From CAYNLK01 sp964398055 (lineage in GTDB: Bacteria > Chloroflexota > Anaerolineae > 4572-78 > J111), in the NCBI GenBank assembly GCA_964398055.1, contig CAYNLK010000011.1, forward strand, positions 1 through 64,000: DNA of 64,000 nt, given 5' to 3'. Position 1 is the first letter of the stretch. The number at the start of each line of letters is the position of its first letter. The position numbers were made by a program, and so were the translations under genes. This document shows, piece after piece, positions 53,715 through 60,959 of the stretch. The notes below the pieces were generated by a model. The model was not told where the DNA came from. It saw only the letters and a list, made by a program, of their open reading frames with translations, and did not search any database.

Positions 53715-55106
53715 ATGACCGATCTAACGCCAACCACCTACCCAAATCTGGCCCAGACTGTTCAGCAGGTCACCGGCCAGAATGCTTTTCTCTGTTACCA
53801 ATGCGTTAAGTGTAGTAGCGGCTGTCCCCTGGCCGAGCATATGGATTTGCTACCCAATCAAGTGATGCGGGCCGTCCAATTGGGCGACCGTCGCGTCTTG
53901 GAGTCGAAAACGATCTGGCTGTGCGCCTCTTGCCAGACCTGTACTACGCGCTGCCCGCAAGGGTTAGACATCGCCGGGATTATGGACGCCCTCCGCATCG
54001 AGGCCAAAAAGCAGGGGCTGCCACCGGCTATTCCCGAGGTCGATAAGTTCAGCCGCCTGTTCCTGGCCGATATCGGCCTGTTGGGGCGGCTGTATGAATT
54101 GGGCTTGATGGGCGGCATGAACCTGTGGACCGGGCAGTTGTTCAAGGATCTGGGCATGGGCATGGATATGATCAAGCGCAACAAACTTAAGTTCATCCCT
54201 ACGGTAACCCGGCCGCCCAAGAAAGTGAAACCCGTAGAAAAAACTAACGGTATGGTGGCCTACTACCCCGGCTGCTCGCTCCACTCCACCGCCGCCGAGT
54301 ATGACCACACCGTGCGGGCTGTGGCCGAACTGCTTGAGCTTGATTTGGTGGAGCCGCCCGGCTGGGTTTGCTGCGGCTCCAGTCCGGCTCACTCCAGCGA
54401 CCATACCTTGGCCACCGTGCTGCCCATGCGCACCCTGGCCACCGTAGAGCAGATGGGCCTGGACACAGTCACGGCTCCGTGCAGCGCCTGCTTTGCCCGG
54501 ATGAAGGCAGCCGCCTACACCGTGGCCCATAACGACGAAATGGCCAGGGAAGTCGAGCAGCAGCTTGGCTATACCTACCGCGGTACGGTTGAAGTCCAGC
54601 ATCTGGTCGATACTCTAGTTGACCGGGCCGGGCTGGCCAAAATCGAGGCCAGGGTACAACAACCACTCAAAGGCTTGAAGGTGGCCTGCTATTACGGTTG
54701 TCTGGTTACCCGGCCGCCCCAAATGACCCAGGCCGAGCACCCTGAATATCCCACCAAAATGGACGAGGTGCTGCGGGCGCTCGGCGCGGAGCCGGTTGAC
54801 TGGTCCTATAAGACAGATTGCTGCGGCGGCGCCCTGAGCTTGACCCAAACGCCGCTGGCGTTGGAACTTACCGAAAAGATTTTGCGCAACGCTCATGACT
54901 GCGGGGCCCAGGCTGTGGCTGCCGTCTGTCCGCTCTGCCATGTTAACCTTGATGCTCGCCAGAGCCAGATGAAGCTGGATTTCAAAATGCCGGTCCTTTA
55001 TCTGACCCAGTTGATGGCGCTCGCGTTTGGCCTGGGCGAGAAAAAGGCGGCGCTGAACAAGAACCTGGTCGATCCGCGGCCGGCGCTGGGGGCTTACCTG
55101 TCGTAA
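53715..55106 (+). CDS. HdrC-HdrB fusion (heterodisulfide reductase-like)
   Basis: ATG 53715 follows AAGGAG. The 463-residue protein has an N-terminal HdrC part with two [4Fe-4S] motifs CYQCVKCSSGCP and CASCQTCTTRCP. A C-terminal HdrB part carries two CCG domains: YYPGCSLHST, WVCCGSSPAHS, APCSACFARM, then CYYGCLVTRPPQ, DCCGGALSLT and VCPLCHVNLD. HdrB holds the noncubane clusters that reduce disulfides in methanogens; in MetFV complexes HdrBC connects HdrA with the reductase. HdrB and HdrC are separate in Moorella-type complexes, here fused as in HdrD. It completes the set of Hdr subunits. Confidence 0.93.
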   Translation: MTDLTPTTYPNLAQTVQQVTGQNAFLCYQCVKCSSGCPLAEHMDLLPNQVMRAVQLGDRRVLESKTIWLCASCQTCTTRCPQGLDIAGIMDALRIEAKKQGLPPAIPEVDKFSRLFLADIGLLGRLYELGLMGGMNLWTGQLFKDLGMGMDMIKRNKLKFIPTVTRPPKKVKPVEKTNGMVAYYPGCSLHSTAAEYDHTVRAVAELLELDLVEPPGWVCCGSSPAHSSDHTLATVLPMRTLATVEQMGLDTVTAPCSACFARMKAAAYTVAHNDEMAREVEQQLGYTYRGTVEVQHLVDTLVDRAGLAKIEARVQQPLKGLKVACYYGCLVTRPPQMTQAEHPEYPTKMDEVLRALGAEPVDWSYKTDCCGGALSLTQTPLALELTEKILRNAHDCGAQAVAAVCPLCHVNLDARQSQMKLDFKMPVLYLTQLMALAFGLGEKKAALNKNLVDPRPALGAYLS

Positions 55107-55154
55107 GTCAGTAGCGGGTCTGGTTGGTGATGGCAGAAGAAGGGGTGATAAGCG

Positions 55155-55610
55155 ATGAAGACGATCAAGATCAAACCGGTCGAGATTATTGGCAATTGCC
55201 GGGCCGGTATCAGTCTGGCCGATGAGTTCCAGATCGAGGGGATGCGCCTCAAGATATCCGGACCATGCAATCTCTGTTTTTTGGCACTGAGCAACTTTGG
55301 CCCCATCGTCTCTCAATTGCAGTGTGGCAACCATTTTTTTGCCCACGCTAACTGCCCCGATTGCCTGTCAGACATCGACCACCCCAATCATGTTGTCTTT
55401 CTACTGGGTCATGCCGATAAGTGGGAGTTGTGCCAGGCCATCTCTGACTATTGCCGGCTCTGCCGGGACTGCGCGTCCGAGCCGGTTTCAGCCCAGCGGC
55501 TGACGATGGAGGCGCTCCGTTACCAAAAAGAGGGGGATTTTGCCAAAGCTACAGAGAAGATGACGGCCGCTGTAACTGAGTTGAAGCGGGTGGTGGGGCT
55601 GGTTCAGTAG
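55155..55610 (+). CDS. Cysteine-rich TIGR04076-like protein
   Basis: The 151-residue protein begins IKIKPVEIIGNCRAGISLADEF, similar to the uncharacterised TIGR04076 family. It carries extra cysteines in SGPCNLCFLALS, ANCPDCLSD and YCRLCRDCAS that could bind a metal or iron-sulfur cluster. The C-terminal 40 residues are helical. AGAAGGGG precedes the ATG. It is the last gene of the cluster, and could be an accessory or assembly protein; no function is known. Confidence 0.7.
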   Translation: MKTIKIKPVEIIGNCRAGISLADEFQIEGMRLKISGPCNLCFLALSNFGPIVSQLQCGNHFFAHANCPDCLSDIDHPNHVVFLLGHADKWELCQAISDYCRLCRDCASEPVSAQRLTMEALRYQKEGDFAKATEKMTAAVTELKRVVGLVQ

Positions 55611-55636
55611 CCTGGCTTATTACTGGTGTACAAAAG

Positions 55637-55667
55637 TGACCGGCACTTAAACAAAAAGGGCCGGTCA
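55637..55667. terminator. Hairpin of the GTGACCGGCAC family between convergent genes
   Basis: TGACCGGC (55637-55644) pairs with GCCGGTCA (55660-55667), 26 bases after the TIGR04076-like gene, followed by TTTGCATTTG. It could stop transcription from both sides. Confidence 0.65.
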
Positions 55668-55695
55668 TTTGCATTTGAATTGCATCTATTCTTTG

Positions 55696-56334
55696 TTATT
55701 CGGCCTCTTCGTTAAATCCATCAACCGTCTGCGCCTCTTGCCACAATTGGGTAAAGAGAGGGCGCACGCTTGGGTCCAGCTTATCGGAAAAATCAGCAGT
55801 CAGCCGCAGCAGCCGGATCAAATCCTGCACGTCGGCCAGATCGCGACGGCGGTGAGGGGCGGTCATCCCGGAGGCCAATTTCAACTCGATCAGCTTTTCC
55901 AATTTGATCACCTGGTAACCGCCTCGGATGAGCGTGGCTGTCTCCGGATCGGGAAAAGAGACGGCTTTGGGTAAGCCGTCACCCGGATATTCACCGCTGG
56001 TGATCACCTCAATCCGGACGCCGCTCTCAGTCGCCCGGAATGTTTTTTTGGCTCCGCTAAAAGCCAAGATATAGCCGCGGCCCAGAAGTTTCTCCTTAAA
56101 AGCGGCCAGTCCGGCTGGAGTCAAAAGAATATCGATATCTTCCGTCATGCGGACAAAGCCGTGTTGGGCCAGGGCCAGGCCGCCGATTAAGGCGTAAGGG
56201 ATGCCGGCTTCATTCAGACGTTGGGTCAATTCCTGCAAGGTCTTATAAAGGTCGCCTTGCCCTTGAAAATACAGGCTGGCCTCGCGGAGCATCAAATCGG
56301 AGTCGCGCCGCAGACGCTGCTCATAAACGGTCAT
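55696..56334 (-). CDS. AbiEii-like nucleotidyltransferase
   Basis: ATG 56334 (MTVYEQRLRRDSD) is a compromise; ATG codons at 56376 and further up also exist. The nucleotidyltransferase core is GIPYALIGGLALAQHGFVRMTEDIDILLT with the metal-binding T-E-D-I-D, followed by a helical region ending DLADVQDLIRLLRL. Proteins of this type act as toxin components of AbiE systems or as sugar/tRNA-modifying enzymes. No AbiEi-like antitoxin lies beside it, so a toxin role is unproven. Confidence 0.75.
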   Translation of the reverse strand: MTVYEQRLRRDSDLMLREASLYFQGQGDLYKTLQELTQRLNEAGIPYALIGGLALAQHGFVRMTEDIDILLTPAGLAAFKEKLLGRGYILAFSGAKKTFRATESGVRIEVITSGEYPGDGLPKAVSFPDPETATLIRGGYQVIKLEKLIELKLASGMTAPHRRRDLADVQDLIRLLRLTADFSDKLDPSVRPLFTQLWQEAQTVDGFNEEAE

Positions 56335-56396
56335 TTCTCTTCGAAACCCTTTACTTCTTTTTTCATCACCCGACATTTGATCCGATGCCTTGGTGA

Positions 56397-56414
56397 GCGA
56401 CCCCAAGGGGTCGC
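56397..56414. repeat. GCGACCCC-AA-GGGGTCGC palindrome
   Basis: A perfect 8-base-arm palindrome lies downstream of icd and upstream of the nucleotidyltransferase. It could be a dispersed repeat or a weak terminator; no T-run follows. Confidence 0.55.
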
Positions 56415-56498
56415 CCCTACGCCGGATCTTGGCGGGGAACAACTGCTCTTTAAGCCGCAGCTGGAATGGTAAACCGGCTTAAATCTTATCGTCACCGG

Positions 56499-57743
56499 CT
56501 ACAAATTCTGAATCACCGCGCTGGCGAACTCGCTGGTTCTGACCTCGGTGGCGCCGTCCATCTGGCGAGCAAAGTCATAAGTGACAATCTTCTGAGTCAC
56601 CGTTTTTTCATAAGCCCGGCAAATCAGATGCGCCGCTTCGCGCCAGCCAATATATTCCAACATCATCACCCCGGAGAAAAGCAAGCTGCCGGGATTGACT
56701 TTATCCCGGTTGGCATATTTGGGCGCAGTGCCGTGCGTCGCCTCAAACAGGGCAATGAAATCGGCAATGTTACCACCCGGCGCAATCCCCAACCCGCCGA
56801 CCTGGGCGGCCAGGGCATCACTCAAATAGTCGCCGTTGAGATTGGGCGCGGCTAACACACCGAACTCTTCGGGGCGCAGCAAAACGTGCTGGAAGATGAT
56901 ATCGGCAATCCGGTCTTTAATGACCACTTTGCCGGCCGGCTGCTTGCCGCCGTGCTGGCTCCACAATTCATCTTCGGTCAGGGTTACGTCGCCAAACTCC
57001 TCTCTGGCTAACTCATAGCCCCATTTGCGGAAAGCGCCCTCGGTAAATTTCTGAATATTCCCCTTGTGTACCAGGGTCACCGAGTCGTACCCATAATCAA
57101 GGGCATACTGGATGGCCTTGCGCACCAGCCGCTTGGTAGCAAAGGCGCTCATCGGTTTGATGCCCAGGCCTGCCCCTTCAAAAAATTCCGCGCCCATTTC
57201 TTCCCGCAGAAATCGAGCCAGCTTCTCGTTTTCAGGGCTGCCGGCCTCATATTCGATCCCGGCGTAAACATCCTCGGTATTCTCCCGAAAGATGACCATA
57301 TCAACCTTTTCCGGGTGGTTGACCGGGCTGGGGACGCCCTGGTACCAGCGAACCGGCCGCACACAGGCATACAGGTCGAGCACCTGCCGCAGGGTCACGT
57401 TCAAACTGCGAAAACCACCACCAACGGGCGTGGTCAGCGGCCCTTTGATGCCGACAATAAATTCCCGCATCGCCTCAAAGGTTTCGGCCGGCAAATAGTC
57501 GCCATTGTAGATGGCCGCAGCCTTTTCTCCGGCAAAAATCTCTAGCCAGACAACCCGGCGTTGCCCCCCGTAAGCAGCCTGAACCGCCGCATCCCAGATG
57601 CGCAGACAGGCCCGGGTGATATCGGGTCCAATGCCGTCGCCTTCAATATAGGCCAGGATGGGCTGGTCCGGGACGTGGAGTTTGCCGCCGGCCACGCTAA
57701 TTTTTTGTCCAGCTTGAGGGACGATGATTTTGTCAAAAGCCAT
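56499..57743 (-). CDS. icd: NADP-dependent isocitrate dehydrogenase
   Basis: The 414-residue protein is close to the E. coli Icd type: IEGDGIGPDITRAC, the substrate-binding and phosphorylation-type serine in GGGFRSLNVTLRQ, FRENTEDVYAGIEY, and GTAPKYANRDKVNPGSL with the Lys-Tyr typical of NADP preference. It converts isocitrate to 2-oxoglutarate in the TCA cycle. No kinase/phosphatase gene is nearby. Confidence 0.95.
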   Translation of the reverse strand: MAFDKIIVPQAGQKISVAGGKLHVPDQPILAYIEGDGIGPDITRACLRIWDAAVQAAYGGQRRVVWLEIFAGEKAAAIYNGDYLPAETFEAMREFIVGIKGPLTTPVGGGFRSLNVTLRQVLDLYACVRPVRWYQGVPSPVNHPEKVDMVIFRENTEDVYAGIEYEAGSPENEKLARFLREEMGAEFFEGAGLGIKPMSAFATKRLVRKAIQYALDYGYDSVTLVHKGNIQKFTEGAFRKWGYELAREEFGDVTLTEDELWSQHGGKQPAGKVVIKDRIADIIFQHVLLRPEEFGVLAAPNLNGDYLSDALAAQVGGLGIAPGGNIADFIALFEATHGTAPKYANRDKVNPGSLLFSGVMMLEYIGWREAAHLICRAYEKTVTQKIVTYDFARQMDGATEVRTSEFASAVIQNL

Positions 57744-57785
57744 AGCTGTTTTTTCTCCTGAATTTTAGCTTGACGCGGTATTGTA

Positions 57786-57875
57786 GCAATGAATGAGCGA
57801 ATGAGCGAATGAGCGGATAGCGAATGAGCGAATAGCGAATAGCGAATAGCGAATAGCGAATGAGCGAATCCAAAG
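57786..57875. repeat. GCGAATGAGCGAATAGCGAAT tandem repeats upstream of icd
   Basis: About ten imperfect units of GCGAATAG/GCGAATGA lie in the gap between icd and the SDR gene. They are the reverse complement of the 13978-14095 unit. Confidence 0.85.
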
Positions 57876-57915
57876 GACCAGTGTAGCCAATGGCAATAAT
57901 CAGGCTGTTGCAGGA

Positions 57916-58758
57916 TTACCCGGAGGAGGGCAGGCGTCGCTCTTTGGGGGGGAGCGGGGGGAGTCCCAAATCCACGGCAATCCGCTGCCGAAAGGTCTCG
58001 TCATCGAGGGCAAAAAATTCGCCGTTACAATCCTGGGCAAAGTCACTGGCCAGCCACAGAATCGCGGCGGCCGGTTCTACGGGTGACCGCAGTTGGCCCT
58101 GCTCATATAAGGCTTGCCAACTACCAACCTGCGGCAACATATGGGCCGGCGTTCGCCGCAGTTGGGCCTGCATCGGCGTGTCGACCACGCCTGGCCGCAG
58201 CACCGTCACCACCACGCCTCGATTGGCCACTTCAGCCGCCAGAACCCCGCTGAAACGTTCCAGGGCGGCTTTGCTGGCGCTGTAGGCGCTGGTCCCCGGC
58301 GCATTGTGGCCGGCCAGGCCGGAAGAGACGTTGATAATCCGGCCACGGCCTCGCTCCAGCAGATGCGGCAGCACGGCCCGGCTGCACAGGTAAGGTCCAA
58401 TTACGTTGACTTCAATCAACTTCTGCCAGGCCGCTGGCGCAGTTTCCCAAACTTTACCCATCGGCTCGATCAGAGCGGCATTGTTGACCAAAATATCAAC
58501 CCGATTGAAGGCCCGCAGAGTCAACACCAGGAGATGGTCAATCTGGGCAGCCTCGCTGATATCGGTCGAAATGGCTAAAGCTCGACCACCCTGCTGCTTG
58601 ATTTCGTCGGCTACGCCCGTGATTTCATCGTTAGAGCGAGCGACCAAAACCACGGCCGCGCCGGCTTTGGCCAGGGTCAGGGCGCTGGCTCGACCAATGC
58701 CACGGCCCGCGCCGGTAACAATCGCCACCTGCCCCGCCAGTAGCTCACAATATGTCAT
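57916..58758 (-). CDS. Short-chain dehydrogenase/reductase
   Basis: ATG 58758 with GGAGGAG ahead gives 280 residues. The classical SDR signature is complete: VTGAGRGIGRASAL (cofactor), LVNNAALIEPMG, a catalytic Ser in NVSSGLAG and Tyr-Lys in AYSASKAAL. ARSNDEI in the position after strand 2 suggests NADP. The substrate is unknown. It is a single gene, separated by repeats from icd. Confidence 0.93.
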   Translation of the reverse strand: MTYCELLAGQVAIVTGAGRGIGRASALTLAKAGAAVVLVARSNDEITGVADEIKQQGGRALAISTDISEAAQIDHLLVLTLRAFNRVDILVNNAALIEPMGKVWETAPAAWQKLIEVNVIGPYLCSRAVLPHLLERGRGRIINVSSGLAGHNAPGTSAYSASKAALERFSGVLAAEVANRGVVVTVLRPGVVDTPMQAQLRRTPAHMLPQVGSWQALYEQGQLRSPVEPAAAILWLASDFAQDCNGEFFALDDETFRQRIAVDLGLPPLPPKERRLPSSG

Positions 58759-58849
58759 TCTTCTCCTCCACATTCAGGCAAGAGCAGAATTATACAGAAA
58801 GCCAGCCTTGAGGACAAATAGGGGTTGGGTGAGGTAAAAATTGCTGAGG

Positions 58850-60943
58850 TTACTTGCGCCGCAGGGCAATCAGGGCCACTATGGCCAGAACGAGCAGCAG
58901 GACGCCGGCCAGGCACAGCAAGCACAAACCCAACCCCATGATGAGCGCCAGCGAGCTGGACTCGGCTGCGGTGGTTTGGCCAATTTCTCCGCCGCCGAAT
59001 CCAGGCGGCAGGCCGACGACCGGTTCCTCCACCACCGGCGCCGGGGTGGCGCCGAGTTCGGCCTCGGTGACGAGCGCAACCGGCGTTTCCAGCGGGGCAG
59101 CGGTGGCCTCGGCCGCCACAGCCGGTCGGGTGCCTTCGGTTAGCTCGAGGCCCGACTCGGGTGGAGTTGCCAGGTCAAGCCGGCCAACGCCGAAGAGATT
59201 ATCCGGCCCGCTGGCGCCCAGGTCGATGGCCCGTTGCTGGAGAAAAGCGGTCAACTCAGCCGGGCTTAGTTCCGGCAGAGCCTGCAAAACCAGGGCCGCG
59301 GCCCCGGCCACGTGGGGCGTGGCCGCCGAAGTGCCGTCAAACGACTCAGGGGCATAGGAGGCGCTGGCGACGACGGAAGGGGCGGTCAAGTCAGGCTTGA
59401 GACGACCATCGGCGGTGGGACCTTGCGAACTGTAGGGTTCCAGCACATCGTCGGCCCAGTTGACCGCGCCCACGGCCACTGCGCCATAAGCATCGGCAGG
59501 GCTGCTCAGGCTGCGCTCGGCCACGATGAAATCAGGGTGCATCAGCCCGCCGTTGATGAACAAATCAAAGGTGGCGTCGCCCCGGGCCTGGCCCTCGTAA
59601 TTCTGAATGACCAGGTAGTAGATTTCATTATCCTCGAACTCGTAGATGAAGCCCTCCACCGGCAGTTGACCGGGCTGCCCATCCTGGGCGTCTTCCGACT
59701 TGGCCAGCAGGTTGAAATTGGCATCAAACAGGCCCAGGTCGTAATCCTGGTTCACCGTAGCCCAATCGTCCCAGCTCAAAATGATCTGGGTTTGCACCCC
59801 CGGCCCAAAAGGGATGAAAGGCAGCGCCTCCGTGTCGGGGGCGAACTCGTGGATGGTGTCGCCGTTGCCGTCGGTGAAGCGGCCGCGGTAATGGACATCG
59901 GCCTCATTGCCGGCGGCGTTGACCCAGAGAATCCCTTCGGCGCTGGCCCAATCGACCAACTCAGCGGCAAAGCCGGTGCCGTCCAACGGCGACAGGCCGT
60001 TGCTGCCGGTTGAGTTGGAGATAATATCAACCCCCTGGCCAATCAACCACTCCACCGCCAGACCCATGGCCACGTCGCTGCCGTCGTAGTAGGCCAGATA
60101 AAGCTCGGCGTCGGGGGCCATCTCGTGGACGATCTCGGCGCAGGCGGTGCCGTGTACTTCGCTGTCAAAGGCGTAATCGTCGCCAAAGGCTTGAACAGTG
60201 ACCTGAGCCGGCAGCTCGTTGCCCAACAGCGCCCGGTAACCGCCAAAGCCCAAATCCAGGATACCGACTTTCACCCCCCGGCCGGTGATGCCCTGGGCCT
60301 GCCACTCGTTGGCCCGGGTTACATTCACGCCCTGGCCCACAACATTACCCTGTTTGGGGGTAGCCCGGTAGGGTAATTCGATGCGAATGACGTGATCCAG
60401 GTTGGCGAGACGTTGCAGAACCAACTCCGGCTCTTCAGCCCGGACTTGAGCCTCAATCAACGGCACCGGAACGGCAATATTGATCTTGTTGTCAAAATGT
60501 CCTTTGATGATGACCCCTTCGGCCTCCAGCTCGGCGATGAGCGGTTCAGCCTCGGCGGTGTCGAGCACCAGGGTCAGCTCGATCTCGTTATTGTCATTGA
60601 GGATGCCGCGCTGTCGAGCCAGGGCCAGGGCAGTTTCTTGCCCGCCGCGCGAGTAGGCCAGATAAAAATCTTTGTAGACCGAACCAAGTTCAGGATTTTC
60701 CAGCAGGTCGGCCAGCTCGGGATAATCCGGTCGAATTTCGGCGGCAATTTCGGCCAGCGAAGGGGGTGGGGTGATCTCGATTTTGGGGATGTCGGCGTCA
60801 AACCTGGCCGCGGGCGTGGGGGTTGGCCCGGCCAGACCGGGCAGCGTTCCCCCCTGCCAGAGGGCATAGCTCAAAATTCCAATACCGGCCACAAACAAAA
60901 CCGCGGCCACGATGGCGATGGTGATAATGTATGATCGTTTCAC
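58850..60943 (-). CDS. Membrane-anchored S8 (subtilisin-like) serine peptidase
   Basis: The 697-residue protein has an N-terminal membrane anchor (YIITIAIVAAVLFVAGIGIL), a helical pro-region, and the catalytic triad: Asp in VGILDLGFGG (about residue 227), His in HGTACAEIV (about 264), Ser in DGTSAATPHVAG (about 537), with the oxyanion Asn in NAAGNEA. A beta-rich insert (about 340-470, QIILSWDDW) resembles a P-type domain. A C-terminal membrane segment ends in LIALRRK. It is thus anchored at both ends and faces outside. It lies 17 bases after the FHA-ABC gene and is probably co-transcribed. Confidence 0.92.
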   Translation of the reverse strand: MKRSYIITIAIVAAVLFVAGIGILSYALWQGGTLPGLAGPTPTPAARFDADIPKIEITPPPSLAEIAAEIRPDYPELADLLENPELGSVYKDFYLAYSRGGQETALALARQRGILNDNNEIELTLVLDTAEAEPLIAELEAEGVIIKGHFDNKINIAVPVPLIEAQVRAEEPELVLQRLANLDHVIRIELPYRATPKQGNVVGQGVNVTRANEWQAQGITGRGVKVGILDLGFGGYRALLGNELPAQVTVQAFGDDYAFDSEVHGTACAEIVHEMAPDAELYLAYYDGSDVAMGLAVEWLIGQGVDIISNSTGSNGLSPLDGTGFAAELVDWASAEGILWVNAAGNEADVHYRGRFTDGNGDTIHEFAPDTEALPFIPFGPGVQTQIILSWDDWATVNQDYDLGLFDANFNLLAKSEDAQDGQPGQLPVEGFIYEFEDNEIYYLVIQNYEGQARGDATFDLFINGGLMHPDFIVAERSLSSPADAYGAVAVGAVNWADDVLEPYSSQGPTADGRLKPDLTAPSVVASASYAPESFDGTSAATPHVAGAAALVLQALPELSPAELTAFLQQRAIDLGASGPDNLFGVGRLDLATPPESGLELTEGTRPAVAAEATAAPLETPVALVTEAELGATPAPVVEEPVVGLPPGFGGGEIGQTTAAESSSLALIMGLGLCLLCLAGVLLLVLAIVALIALRRK

Positions 60944-60959
60944 TCAATCATCTCCATAG

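Noticed and set aside
38993..55610. Methanogenic heterodisulfide reductase or hydrogenase operon
   Set aside because: There is no hydrogenase large or small subunit and no methanogenesis gene; MetF and MetV neighbours point to a C1-folate role.
55696..56334. Complete AbiE toxin-antitoxin system
   Set aside because: No AbiEi-like antitoxin gene is adjacent; only the nucleotidyltransferase is present.
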